Origin: Sycobia sp. Sy_11
Lineage: Eukaryota > Arthropoda > Insecta > Hymenoptera > Epichrysomallidae
Reading direction: 5' to 3'
NCBI GenBank assembly: GCA_018907035.1
Contig: JACCIC010000355.1
Location: forward strand, 62,001 to 126,000
Length of the DNA: 64,000 bases
Made by a program: the position numbers and the translations under genes. The notes beneath the pieces were generated by a model. That model did not search any database and was not told the origin of the DNA. It saw only the letters and a list, made by a program, of their open reading frames with translations. Below, one piece after another: positions 1 through 11,801 of this stretch. How positions within the stretch are numbered: position 1 is the first letter of the stretch; each line of letters begins with the position of its first letter.

Positions 1-815
1 TCAAAACCAATCAATGTAATTTAATAAGGAATGATAAATGTTATCTAATTTACTGGACTCTAACATTAAATTCACATTATTTTGATACCTGGAAATGTGA
101 ATACATTCAAGACTCTCCCTTTTATACTTATTATTAATACCATGTTCCAAAATATCCACATTCACAAAATCAAAAGATTGTAAAAATATTCAACAATGCT
201 CCTTGAAACTGGGACTAATATGTGAGCTACCTAAACTATATTTATGTTCATAAATTCTCTTTTTTTTAAATATCTACCTGTTCAGTGTAGTATTTATTAC
301 AATCCATACAATTAATTTTGTGAACAACTGCAGATTTTAAACTTAAATCGTTCCTATCTTTACAATTATTAAACAATCTACTCAAATTATTGCTATTTTT
401 AAAGAAAATTTGAATTTTATATTTCCGAAAATTTCTTTTAATTCTTTCAGATAATCCTCTAACATATGGTAAGACAATAATTTTGCCTCTGTTAACATCA
501 ACTCGTGCATTATGTCTATTTTCGGTATTATCAATGTCAAACAATCAGCAATTAATTTATTACTAAATTCAATTGGATATCCATTATTAATCAAAGTTTC
601 TGTTATTATCTGTAAATTATTTTGTCTAAAATCTTTATGTGAAAATTTTACTGCTCTGTCAATGACATCTTTCAGTGCTCCAATACTGTTTCCGAATTGG
701 TGGTGCGAATTAAAGTCTAAAAAACTACCTGACCACGTAGGTTTTCTGTACCAATTAAGCTTCACTTTATTATTACTACATCGAATGGCATTAATAATCA
801 AAAAACTCAACTGAT
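1..815 (-). mobile_element. Penelope-like element, 3' part (RT-endonuclease linker and GIY-YIG start)
   Basis: On the minus strand this matches the 3' third of the fuller PLE at 18559-21547. Two overlapping reading frames (840-382 and 544-266) carry the linker after the reverse transcriptase, with KLNWYRKPTW, HHQFGNSIGALK, NNGYPIEF and LPYVRGLSERIK. They then reach the entry to the GIY-YIG nuclease (HKINCMDCNKYY), where YIGQ is changed to YTEQ. Positions 1-250 continue as the nuclease C-terminal part in a broken frame. The element runs off the window at its 3' end. The frameshift and changed nuclease motif mark it as a dead copy. Confidence 0.85.
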
Positions 816-894
816 TATATGCATTGATATTTATATGCATTGCGATATCATAGAAATTATCTTGTATTTGGATGTTGAAAAAACTAGTTGAAGT

Positions 895-1120
895 TTTTGT
901 TTTATCTCATTTGGATTATGTTTGTGTCGTTCTTAGCGGCATTGAAAATAAAATTAGATTTAGAAAGCTATATGTACTATAAAATTGTTGTGTAAGATTC
1001 ATTTATAATTCTATTAGAAAAGAGAGACATATCAGAGTGCTTAATTTCCCGCCCACTCAGCATATACTACGTACCGATAATCTACAAATTTAGATTTTGA
1101 TTCCTCATGCTTGTCTGGAG
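895..1120 (+). pseudogene. Jockey/CR1-like LINE reverse transcriptase C-terminal remnant
   Basis: The plus frame reads FVLSHLDYVCVVLSG, then an in-frame stop, then NCCVRFIYNSIRKERHI. This is the conserved block downstream of the RT palm in Jockey/CR1-type LINEs (usually HLDYC...VL and N.CVRFIF..R..EHI). No endonuclease or palm motifs are nearby, so it is a short internal fragment. It starts about 80 bp from the PLE fragment on its left. The assignment rests on motif recall, so the clade is uncertain. Confidence 0.5.
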
Positions 1121-1542
1121 AAGATGAATAACATTATTTTCGAGATTTGTTTTATCGATGGTTATGCAAGTTATTTTACGATCTGCAATCGGGTTTTGAG
1201 CACTGGGTATTTTAAATTGTTTTTTCAACTCCTATAGGGATTCATATTCTGTATATATAAAATAGTTTTTATGTGTCTGTATATGAACTCAATTAACTGC
1301 TTGGAAAGTTAACTGGCATCGTACATCTATGCCTAGAAAATCACCAGAAATAGAATGAACGGAGAGGACAGCATAATATACAGAATGTTCTTAGCAGTAA
1401 GCAATCGATTGAATTATTATTCTACTTAATTATATAGTTGTAATGATTATTAATAATACAAATATATTAATTTTGACGAACAATTGACTTTGTAAGGTAC
1501 CTGAAAAGAAAAAGACGTTAGTTGGGTAAGAAATGACTGAGT

Positions 1543-1545
<3 letters not shown>

Positions 1546-1576
<31 letters not shown>
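1546..1576. repeat. (TA)n microsatellite
   Basis: A pure TA run of about 31 bp. The flanks 1121-1545 and 1577-1860 show no recognisable gene. Confidence 0.95.
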
Positions 1577-1578
<2 letters not shown>

Positions 1579-1904
1579 TGAGTGGAAGGGATTGTGTATA
1601 TAGAGTGCACGAGTATCGTGGAAGCTGTGCTGGAGAAAATCCTGGAGGGAACTGCTCAAGTTCGACCAGAATTTCACGCTGTATATACTAGGGGCTGGGC
1701 AAAAAACGGTACAGTCATCATAACCTCTTTATTTAGTAAAATTTTTTTACCAAATTTTTATCACCTCCAAAATATTCTTTCCTAAGTATAGTACACTTAT
1801 GCAAATAATGTTTCCATTCTGGTCTCACCTTTTCCTTCAGATATTTTCAACCGTTAATGATTCAAGGGTTCAAATATGGTGATTTTGAAGTTAAAATAAG
1901 GTTC

Positions 1905-2653
1905 GCTCTGGAAAGATGTAAAGTTGTGAATACGAGGAATTAGACACTTTACTGGATGAAGATCCGTGTAAGATGCTGCATCATTGGACGTTATGCAACA
2001 AACTGTTTCTTTGTGTTTAAAAGCATTGTGATTCGTTCCAAAGTTTAGAGACTGGGTGGCGTACGAAATCGAGAGACGTTGAACGGTGATTTTTTATGTT
2101 CGAAATGTTGCTGCAGCATTAAAAAAATAAATAAGCATCAACACAAAAAATCATACACAAAGCCCAGCGACACTATCTTCATGTAAATAAGGTTCTAATC
2201 TGTATGTGGTGGGATCAGAAAGGTATCGTATACTACGAACTGCTTCCGATTGTCCACATCATCAAAGGATCATTGCATCGAACTCAACTTATTCATTTGA
2301 AACGAGCATTATCGGAAAAACGGCCAGAAAATGAGACCAGGCAAGAGTCCGTCATTTTTCATCATGATAATGCTCGGGCATCTGTTGCGGCTTCGTTCAA
2401 AAATTATTTGAAGAATAGAGGTGGAGTGATTCTGTCTCACTCGTCTTACAGTCCAGACTTGGTACCATCTGACTACAACTTTTTTCGATCAACGCAGAAC
2501 GCTCGTACGGGAATACGTTTCAGTTCAGTAGAGGTAATGAAGAATTGGCTCGATACGTTTTTAAGCTTGAAAGTCGAGAGATTTTATTTGTCCGAAATTA
2601 ACAAATTCCTTGAAGACGAGAAAATGTTAAGCTTCCGATGGACGGTATTTTAA
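1905..2653 (+). pseudogene. Decayed mariner transposase (first catalytic block lost)
   Basis: Positions 1938-2120 hold traces of the helix-turn-helix half (EELDTLLDEDPC, then RDVER and FFM.EMLLQH) broken by stops. An open frame at 2204-2653 gives the C-terminal half: a WWDQKGIVYYELL-like block, HHDNARASVA and YSPDLVPSDYNFF, the second and third aspartate motifs of mariner DD34D transposases. The TGDEKW block that should lie near 2120-2200 is missing. The mauritiana-like motifs relate it to the mariner at 35029-36313, but it is far more decayed. Clear terminal inverted repeats were not found. Confidence 0.8.
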
Positions 2654-2699
2654 ATAAAGGATATGTAACCATATTTTGATTAGAAAACCTATTATTTTG

Positions 2700-3530
2700 G
2701 AAAAAATGTTAGAAATTGACTTGTACACTCAATATAATATTATATATATATAATAGAAATTCCATAAAAAAAATCTTCATTTTTTATTTGTTTTTGCAGG
2801 TATGGAGGTTCCTTAGGATTCTTGCATAGTCCTTCTAAATGTGTGGTAGCTTTGTTGAAATTAAGAGAGGAAAAAAAAGGACTGAATATTTATAAAAGAA
2901 TAAAGAAAGCCAATGATTCTTAAAAAAGTTTACAAATAATAAAAAAAAGAACAAAAACAAATGTCTAATGACTCTCATTTTCGGGGTCAAGACAATGACG
3001 TTTTGGTCTTCTGAGCCCAACTCTTCTGTGAATACCTTAACCCACCTTTCTCTTACCTCTCGCTTAACAGAAACCACTAGTTGAAGAAGGCTTTGCATAT
3101 TTCGATCTTATGTCGTTATCGGGGGTAATGGGAACGGTGCATATGTGCCATGCGGCAGGGGCGGTGATGTTGGTTGTGGTATGTAAGAAGTTGATGATGA
3201 TAATAACGAGCAGGGTGAAAATGATGATAAGTGGGGGATAATTTGATTTTCACGATGGGTGCGTTGATGTGTGACGCTGGAATAGGGGATATCAATTTGT
3301 ATATTGTTGTATATATTATATCAATTTGAGTACTGGCTAAAAAAATTCTCTGGGTTCCTGAAAACTGGTGGTAACGTCAGCGGTATGGTTGGCTTTATCG
3401 GCGGTGGATTTGTCAATCTGTTCTGCTGCTTCTTATTTCCGCCCGGAAATATAATGAGACCGGGATGTGATATGACTCAATAGGAAGGTTGTTGTACTGG
3501 AAGGTTGCCTTCCTCGACGCCTCCAACTAT
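2700..3530. other. No gene seen
   Basis: AT-rich sequence, with a G-rich stretch around 3120-3260. Open frames here are short and lack known motifs. No RNA gene or mobile element end was recognised. Confidence 0.5.
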
Positions 3531-3826
3531 CCCGCACTATATATACATAGTCATATATAATGACGAGTGTCCACCCGGTTCTATGCGCGACGATTTGCTT
3601 TCGCGAAAGACCGGTCCGTAATTTGCCCCTATTTTTGGCCTAGTCTCTCGACTACTAGCCAGGGATGTGGGGCCGGTGAGCCGAGGTGTACGCGTTTTAG
3701 ATGGAGACCGAACCTAGGCAGTCCCGGCCGATCTGTAAATCGCGAGTTACTACCTACTTCATAACTTGACTTCTATATGCTCCCGTACTAAGATTCTTTT
3801 TCCCAGTCTTATCTACTGCGACGAAA

Positions 3827-4396
3827 GGAGTGGCTTCCGTGTACAGGACTACGAGAATCCCACCCGTTTAGCCTACTCAGCAAAACTACCAGAGCGGCTT
3901 CCGTGTACAGGACTGCTAGAGTCCCACCCGTTTAGCCTGCTCAGAGAATACAGGAGTGGCTTCCGTGTACAGGACTGCTAGTGTCCCACCCGTTTAGCCT
4001 ACTCCGGAAAATACAGGAGTGGCTTCCGTGTACAGGACTGCTAGTGCCCCACCCGTTTAGCCTACTTAAAAAATACAGGAGTGGCTTCCGTGTACAGGAC
4101 TGCTAGCGCCCCACCCGTTTAGCCTACTCAGAAAAATATAGGAGTGGCTTCCGTGTACAGGACTGCTAGAGTCCCACCCGTTTAGCCTACTCAGAAAAAT
4201 CAGTGGAGTGGCTTCCGTGTACGGGACTGCTAGAGTCCCACCCGTTTAGCCTACTCAGAAAAATCAGTGGAGTGGCTTCCGTGTACAGGACTGCTAGAGT
4301 CCTACCCGTTTAGCCTACTCAAAAGAGTTAGTGGAGTGGCTTCCGTGTACAGGACTGCTAGAGTCCCACCCGTTTAGCCTACTCAGAGAAGATACA
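3827..4396. repeat. 63-bp minisatellite, 9 units (left LTR-like block)
   Basis: Nine tandem units of 61-64 bp, each starting GGAGTGGCTTCCGTGTAC and containing CCCACCCGTTTAGCCTACTC. The first units (3827-3950) are the most diverged and the later ones nearly identical. The same unit recurs at 16523-16904 next to the same anchor sequence, which ties the array to the ends of the gypsy element. There are no spacers between units, so it is not a CRISPR array. Confidence 0.95.
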
Positions 4397-5284
4397 AGTA
4401 ACAGATATATATAGGTAGCGCGATTAGGTTTAGTGGAGATTACGGATAAATAATGTTAATAAGGATAAACGATAAATATTGTTGATTACTTACTATTTAT
4501 TTACTTTTCTGAAGTACTTCTTATACAACCGTATAATATATAAAAATAACTTAGATATAAGTCGGGTATACAAAGTTAGTTAACACGTACAAGATGAAGT
4601 TCGAGAAACACGAAAATTTCAAAGTCTGAAAAATACAAAACGTTTCAAAGTTAAAAATCGCAAAAAAAATATCTAGGTCAGAATAATCCTAAGTCCGAAA
4701 ATGCCGAAAAATTCTAAGTCCGAAAAGGTTGGAAAAATTCTAAGGGTTATAACTACTGGATCGATCTGACCTAGTTGAAATCCCGACCGGCAGTGATTTT
4801 TCGCTTCGTCCGACTCCTATTTATATTTGGTCTGGACAAAGTAAAAAAGGCTGTCCAAATTTTCGTGGAAATTCATCTGAGCGGTCGTAGGGAAAGCCAA
4901 TGAAGGGGTCAAATTTCATTTATAATATAAACTCCTTCGGTCGCTTTCTTACAATATTTAATCTTTAAATATAACGCATCTGCTATGATCATGAACAACA
5001 AACTTATAGCGACATTATAAAATACGATCTTTAATTAATACCTGAACCGTTTGTTACGTTTATAATTATTAATTTTACATAATCTCTTATTTTATTAAAT
5101 AAACTAATCTTTATACCATAAGTTAGAACTCTTACTCTATTATTTAATTTATTTTACGTATCTTATAAAGTATATAACTACTAACATTCTGAACTAATAT
5201 TATTAATCTTAATGTTTCGGTTTTGCTTTACATTATAATTATTTACGTAATCTTTTATTATTAATCAAACTAATTTTTATACTA
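4397..5284. other. Non-coding AT-rich 3' region of the gypsy element
   Basis: No gene. Positions 4600-4750 hold a loose short repeat around AAGTCCGAAAA. Positions 5078-5284 begin a diverged tandem repeat (about 165-230 bp per unit) whose second copy is split by the mariner at 5285-6571 and resumes at 6572. No env-like frame is visible. Confidence 0.5.
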
Positions 5285-6571
5285 TTAGGAGTGTGAATAA
5301 GTCTTTCCCGTTTTTTGTAAGAGATGGCGCCACCACTACTGTGCGAGTATTCAATGGTTACATATGTCATAATCAAAGAGTATTCATATGTCAATAATTC
5401 CATACTAACACATTACTTAAAATTTTTTCGCATCATAAATTTTTGATATCGTGAAAATGTCGAAATTTGAGCCGAGTCGACGTCATTTGCGGGAAGTTTC
5501 ACTTTATTGGTTCAATTTGAAGAAATCTGCTGCCGAGACGCATCGATTGCTTCAGGAGGCTTATGGAGAAGGTTGTGTCGATGATTCAAGTGTTCGCGGA
5601 TGGTTTCGACGCTTCAAAAGCGGTGATTTCGACGTGGAAGACAAGGAGCGTTCCGGGCGGCCGCAAATCTTTGAAGATCGAGAATTGGCGACTTTGCTTG
5701 ATGAAGATTCTTGTCAAACGCAAGAAGAACTTGCTGAAGCATTGGGAGTTGACCGAACAACCATTTCCAAGCGTTTGAAAGCCATGGGAATGATCCAAAA
5801 GCAAGGACATTGGGTGCCGTACGAACTGAAGCTGAGAGACGTCGAACGGCGTTTTTTCACTTGCGAATAGCTGCTTCAGCGACATAAAAGAAAGGGTTTT
5901 CTGCATCGTATCGTGACTGGCGATGACAAGTGGATACGTTACGATAATCCGAAGCGAAAAAAATCATGGGGACTACCCGGCCATGCATCATCATCGACGG
6001 CCAAGCCAAATATTCATAGCGCCAAGCTCATGCTCTGTATATGGTGGGACCAGCTAGGTGTGGTTTACTATGAGCTTCTGAAACCGAATGAAAGGATCAC
6101 AGGCGAGGTCTATCGACGACAATTGATGCGTTTGAGCCGCGTACTGCGAGAAAATCGGCCACAATACTCCGACAGGCACGACAAAGTTATTTTGCAACAT
6201 GACAATGCTCGCCCACATGTTGCACCGCCGGTGAAAACATACTTAGAAACGCTCAAATGGGAAGTCCTACCCCACCCGCCGTATAGTCCAGACGTTGCTC
6301 CGTCTGATTACCATCTCTTCAGATCGATGACGCATGGCCTGGCTGACCAGCACTTCCATTCCTACGAGGAAGCCAAAAAATGGGTGGATGACTGGATAGA
6401 GGCCAAACCGGTCGAATTTTTTCGCAACGGGATTCGTATGTTGCCAGAAAGATGGGAAAAAGTTGTAGCTAGCGATGGCCAATACTTTCAATAATTCATT
6501 TGTAACCATTTTTTCACAATAAAGGCTCAAAATTTGAAAAAAAAACGGGAAAGACTTATTCACACACCTGA
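5285..6571 (+). mobile_element. mariner element, 1287 bp, full length
   Basis: The ends are inverted repeats of about 30 bp (left TTAGGAGTGTGAATAAGTC; right, read inward, TCAGGTGTGTGAATAAGTC), flanked by TA at 5283-5284 and 6572-6573, the standard mariner target. The length matches full mariners of about 1.29 kb. It lies inside the non-coding 3' region of the gypsy element and splits a diverged tandem repeat there, so it arrived later. It is nearly identical to the minus-strand copy at 35029-36313. Confidence 0.95.
5451..6494 (+). pseudogene. mariner transposase, one premature stop
   Basis: This frame encodes the same 347-residue transposase as the intact copy at 35104-36147. The helix-turn-helix half comes first, then WVPYEL. 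The catalytic motifs are TGDDKW (usual TGDEKW), HDNARPHV and YSPDVAPSDYHLF, that is D,D34D. The frame is unbroken except for a TAG at 5868-5870 (codon 140), where the sister copy has CAG (Gln). A TAG for CAG change needs a single transition. The stop separates the DNA-binding half from the catalytic half, so this copy should not make active enzyme. Confidence 0.95.
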
Positions 6572-7156
6572 TATAAGTTAGAAATCACTTAGTCTATTAT
6601 TCGATTTATTATATATATTTTACAAGTGTATTGTTATTAACATTCTATTAACTTAGTATATTGTTATTAATATTCTATTAGCATAATATCGTAATTGGAC
6701 TAACATTATTAATCTAAATTGTTTGGTTTGTTGTACATTTTACCATTATTAAACTGATCTTTATATCATACTCTAATATATATATTTAAAAGTTTGTTAA
6801 TCCATCATTCTACTTATAATAATTAATATTTTATTAATCGTACTTAACATAATAATTAATTTATCAAAACAAAAGTACGTGCACATACATATGTATTGAT
6901 GGCATACTATCCTTTAATTTATGATTTAGTCTCTACGTCCTTTTTTAATTTTAAAAATTACAAATTTAATATTAACGTCGATTGTAATGAGAAATTTCGA
7001 CAGTTAATATTCGGCGATGATCGGGAACTTTCCTCCGAGGTCAGCGTCGACGCTCAGTTTCCGACAACAGGGTGTCCGGTTACTCTCGGCGATAAAAAAA
7101 GGCGCTTGTACCAAGCCATGAAAATTAGTTCAATATACGTGTGTATATATATACTT

Positions 7157-7210
<54 letters not shown>

Positions 7211-8137
7211 CATAACGTCGCAGGACGCGACATTATATTCGGGGCGTGATCTCCTATTGCTTTTTCCTATTTTGTTTCTCAGTCTCATGGAGTAGACTAT
7301 ATCTTCCCGTCCCTCCGTAGTCGGCGCGCAGTGGAACTCTTTAAAAAATTCTTTTTCAAAATGCTTTCCTCTATGGTTTCAATTGTATAATTTTGTTTGA
7401 CATAGCACCCCTTTTGGTCCTGAGGTTTTCTTCCTGTTATATATATTTTTTGTTTCCAGGTAAAATCTCTAACTTCTCGACCCCAATACGAAACTTGTAA
7501 TTCATATCGATTTTCGGTTCATCTCGTTATTCATAAAAATTCATATACCTACATATACGTATACGTATGCACATACTTACATCGTGTTAATGGTCAAAAA
7601 TATTTGATTTCTTTTTAAATAATCCAATCTTATCACTAGGGTCGATAGATGAATAATGTTAGTCGATGAAACGGCGCGTATTCACTCGGAATCGTTACAT
7701 TTAACGCTAATCATACAGTATAAATCGCACAAATATTCTATGGTATGTCTTTACATAAAACGCATTCTATTTCGAGAAACAAATAAACAAAAATAATAAT
7801 AATCTGTTTAATTCATACTTAACTAAGTTTACTTATTCATTTAACATTAAATTTTTTTTATAAAACCGTATCTTCGTTATTATAATTTTACTTCCCTTTA
7901 TTAGTAATCGTATACACTTAACGTTAATCATACAGAACGAATCGCACAAGTACTTCATGATACGCCCTTATATAAAATACATTCTAATTTGTCGAAAAGA
8001 ATAAAAAAAAACTGGTTAATTCATACTTAATTAAACTCCCTAATTCATACTTAAATAAACGTATCTTTGTTATTATAATTTTATTTATTATAAGAAATAA
8101 TCACCTGGTTAGATATCGTGGGTAAGAATAAATCTTT
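6572..8137. other. Non-coding AT-rich region 3' of gypsy pol
   Basis: No convincing gene. It contains the continuation of the diverged tandem repeat (6572-6780), a (TA)n run at about 7168-7206, and two diverged copies of a unit of about 215 bp starting near 7690 and 7905 (shared words include ACGTTAATCATACAG-like and AATCGCACAA). A frame at 6896-7249 runs through the TA repeat and is judged spurious. Confidence 0.5.
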
Positions 8138-11100
8138 TTAAAACTCTCTTTTGCAATTGTCACCCTTCCTTTTTTCATTGTTAATATATGATATCCTGAT
8201 CCGATTCGCGTGTACTACTTTAGTACCTTTCATATGTTCGATTTTTACGTTATTCTTACCCATTATTTCTAAGATGCGAAGTGGACCCGAATATTGGTTT
8301 GATAATTTTCCCGGTTTGGGACCGCTTAACAAAAACACATAATCTCCGACTCTAAAATTCACGTGGTTGATATTCCGATCGTATAGTTTCTTCGACTTTT
8401 CTTTAGATTCGATTAAGTTTTCGTACGTAAGCCTTTTTAGGCCTGTCAATCTGACGACTAAATCCTTAATGTATCCTTGGTAAGTTGGAACTAAATCAGC
8501 TTCTCTGAGCGGATCGTTCGACAGTAACCTTGCTAATCTACCAAACACTACTTCGAAGGGTGTGTGTTTAGTGCTCTCCTGTACGCAAGTATTATAATTT
8601 AGCGTGGCCAGTTCTACCCATTCATCCCATTCACTATCCTTCTCGGTATACTGCTTAAGAAATTCGCCCAGAGCATGGTGGGAGCGCTCCAAAGACCCAT
8701 TAGATTGTGGGTGGAACGCAGTCGTCCTTACTCTTTTTATCCGAAATCTCTTTGCTACTCGCTGCATCAAATTGCTTAAGAAGTTTCTACCCTGGTCTGT
8801 AAGTACAACCTTTGGAGCTCCGAAAACACAAATGCACCTTTTTATGAACGCGTCCGCGATCGTGGATGCCAAGGCGTTGGGCAAGGGCACAGCAATGCAA
8901 TACTTCGAGAGCTGGTCTTGCATGGTTAATATATACTCATTTCCCTTCACTGTTTTTGGCAAAGGTCCGACAATATCTAGAGCCATTTTTCCAAACGTTG
9001 TCCCCGGTGTATCTGTTATTATCATGGGCTGCCTTGTTTTTACTCGTACTAATTTTTTTAGTTGGCAGTCGATACACTGCTGTATACGTCTCTGTACGTC
9101 TGCTTTAAGATTCTCCCAGTAGTATTCTTGGCGTATTCTATTAAACGTCTTTGAAACCCCCCTGTGTCCTCCTATTGGTGAGTTGTGCTTTTCATAAAAT
9201 ATTTCATCTCTTCGTTCTTTCGGGACAAACTTCAGATTTCCTTTACAGATTATAATTTTAATACCAGCGTTATGAAATTCGGTTTTAAAGATATCTAAAA
9301 CTTCGGTCCATGCAAGTTCCGCTATTATCTGCGAATACGCTAAGCTTACTTCCCTTATTCCTCTCTCTATTAGAAATGCCCTTAGCATTTTACAAGTTTC
9401 TTGTATATTTTCCTTTATAGTAGTCAAGGATTCAGGCTGATCACCTTTGATGCACATGGCAATAAGGAATTTTCGGTTACTTCTTTTAAGAAACTTTATC
9501 CCTTTTACCTCTACTTCCTGTTGAGCGGGAATCTTTTTAATTTCAATCAGTTTCCGCGCACCTTCATCACAAGCTTCCCCGTTTTTAGTAATAAAATAAA
9601 TGATATGATCGGTTCTAAACTGTATTAGTTCTTTTGTCTCTATAATGTAATTTTCCCCTTGGGCTAAACTCCTGGTTGTATTAAATTCTTCCCTAGCGGT
9701 ATTGTTAAATTTTTCCGTATTATTAACTGAGTCGCTTTCTATATCGGATTCCGATTCGCTCGAGAGTTCTGAACTTGAGCTATTCACGGAGGTATTCTTG
9801 ACGATACTCTTTAGATCCCTCTCGTTCTTTGAGTACGGTTTTTTCCTACGACGCGAGAATTTACTGCATGTCGAATCGCTGCTCAATTCGCTAAGAGCAC
9901 CCTCGGTATCGTCTGTACTATTATTGCGTAACTCTATTGTTTTGTCTGTTTCAATTACCTTTCTCTTATTTACGTGGGCGCGTGTGTACCTGGAGTTTCT
10001 TGATTTTTGTGTAATTTCAATATCCCGATTTTCATTTTGATCGGGTTCCTTGGCTGATACCGATTTTGGAGGCCGCCCTCTTTTTTTTCGATTATGCTCC
10101 CCTTTCATTGTATCACTAACAACTTCCGTATTTTCTAACGGTTTATTATTATCTTCCCTCGGTATTACGTTCTCGGGAGGTTCGGAAATCATATTTTCAT
10201 GTGAACCGTTGTACCATTGGGATGGTTCTATGTCCTCAATCTTTTCATCAAAAGTCACCCTTTTCTGGGGGTGGACGCGTATTTCCGACGGGTAGCATAA
10301 CCCTCGGTTTTCTACATCGCGTTTGTAACGGCTTTCCTCGTGTTGCGAGGGTATTTTCTTAAAAACTGTCGCCTTGCCAGGTTTCTCTCGCGAATTAGGT
10401 AATTTGGTGCTACCCCTGGTCTTAAGCGGTTTCTCACGCCAGCTTTCACATTTTTGCTGGTCTTCCCCTTCACTCTGTTTATTATCCTTTTCAAAACCTT
10501 TGGGTTTACGTAAGCGTTGACGCCAGTTAGACGGTGGCGTCTCTGCAATGTTATCGTTAACAATTGACGTATTATTTTGTCGCTTGTTACTACAGTATCT
10601 TTTACCTTTATCTGCCTTTTCTTTTGTAAAGACGTTTAGGCCAGGTTCGATCGTAGTTTTACGTCGTTGCGGACGGCGGGACTGTATATTATTTCTTAAA
10701 TTATCCGAACTATATGTGTTGTAAGTATCTTTATTCTCGCTTTCTCTTGAAAATTCTGGGGCAATTTGTTTATGCAATTTGGAATCTTGGGCGGCTTTAA
10801 CTTTTGGTTCTTTATAGAACTGGCCGCTTTTTGCTTGTCCTCTCGTAACTACGTTTAGTCCTTTTATCGGATTCCGAGATAGGGCAACCGCGTGTACGTT
10901 GGCCTTTCCGGGATTGTAAACTATGTCGTAGTTATATTCAGAAAGCTTAAATCGCCACTTAATTACTCTGGTATTTAAATCCGCTTTCTTAAACCACAAT
11001 AAAGGCTGATGGTCTGTTATAAGAGTAAAATGTTTTCCATAAATATACGGTCTAAAGGTTTGGACTGCATGAAGCATAGCCAGGGCTTCCTTTTCATAAA

Positions 11101-11605
11101 CTTCATATCTGAGTTCGGGTCCGCGTAAGACACGGGACGTATAAGCAATGGGTTGATCCTTACCGATTTTTCCTTGCGACAATATCCCCCCAATCGCGTA
11201 GCCCGATGCGTCTGTAGTTATTAAAAAGGGTTTATCCATATCAGGAAACTGAAGTACAGGCGCAGTACATAATGCTTGTTTGAACTGTTGAAATGCATTT
11301 TCAGCATTATTACTCCAAACGAACGGTTCATTACTTTGGAGTAGTTTTGTCAAAGGCTTTGCTATCTTAGCAAAGTCCTTTATAAATCGACGATAGTAGC
11401 CGGCGAGACCTAAGAATTGTCGTATGTTTTTTACGTTTCTAGGGTACGGAAATCTTTCAACCGCTTCTAAGTTTTTAGGGTCCGGCGTAAGTCCCTTTTC
11501 GCTAAGTACATGGCCCAGGTATGCTACTTGTCTCTGCAAAATCTTGCATTTACCGGGTTCTAATTTTGCAATTAGCGCTTCGCAATCTTTGCATAACATC
11601 ATCAA
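8138..11605 (-). pseudogene. gypsy pol, C-terminal part: RT thumb, RNase H, integrase
   Basis: This 1155-codon frame starts just after the RT palm. Residues 24-80 are the RT tail (VAYLGHVLSEKGL, QFLGLAGYYRRFI). RNase H follows, with D132 (TTDASG), E173 and D198 (ITDHQPLLW). The last RNase H acidic residue, normally in ADALSR, is Val240 (VHAVALSRN). Residues about 250-690 are a long basic, serine- and acidic-rich stretch unusual between RNase H and integrase. Integrase has the HHCC finger (GGHRGVSKTFNRI, CIDCQLKK) and a D,D,E core (MALDIVGPLP, LTDQGRNF, PQSNGSLERSH). A C-terminal chromatin-type tail ends VHANRIRI. It joins the frames at 11550-11801 and 11735-12118 only through frameshifts. Confidence 0.95.
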
Positions 11606-11801
11606 ACAACCTTGCGTGTTCGTCTAACGTTTTTGCGTAAATGACAATGTCATCCATATACACAAATACACCGTTCCCAATAAGCCCCTCTAAGGTGAAA
11701 TTCATCGCGCGCTGGTATTCAACGCCAGCATTTTTCAGACCGAAAGGCATTCGTGCAAACTCCAAATGTCCATCTGGTGTCGAAAACGCTGTTTTATGCA
11801 T
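11550..11801 (-). pseudogene. gypsy RT palm fragment with YMDD
   Basis: A short minus frame holding the RT core: KTAFSTPDGHLEFARMPFGL, then the catalytic VFVYMDDIVIYAK (residues 45-57 of this frame). The sequence is continuous with the RT motifs in the frame at 12118-11735 and with the RT tail in 11605-8138, so frameshifts on both sides split one original RT domain. Confidence 0.93.

Noticed and set aside
3827..4396. CRISPR-like array
   Set aside because: Units are contiguous 63-bp tandem copies without unique spacers, and the surroundings are eukaryotic retrotransposon sequence.
5586..5906. 106-codon frame opposite the mariner transposase
   Set aside because: An antisense shadow of the transposase; the same shadow appears in the second copy.
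6896..7249. 117-codon plus frame ending in Tyr-Ile repeats
   Set aside because: Half of it is the (TA)n repeat and the rest has no similarity I recognise.
4397..8137. env gene of the gypsy element
   Set aside because: No frame of suitable length, no signal peptide and no membrane segment between integrase and the left LTR-like block.
10312..10563. 83-codon frame on the minus strand inside pol
   Set aside because: It is an alternative frame of the charged region between RNase H and integrase.
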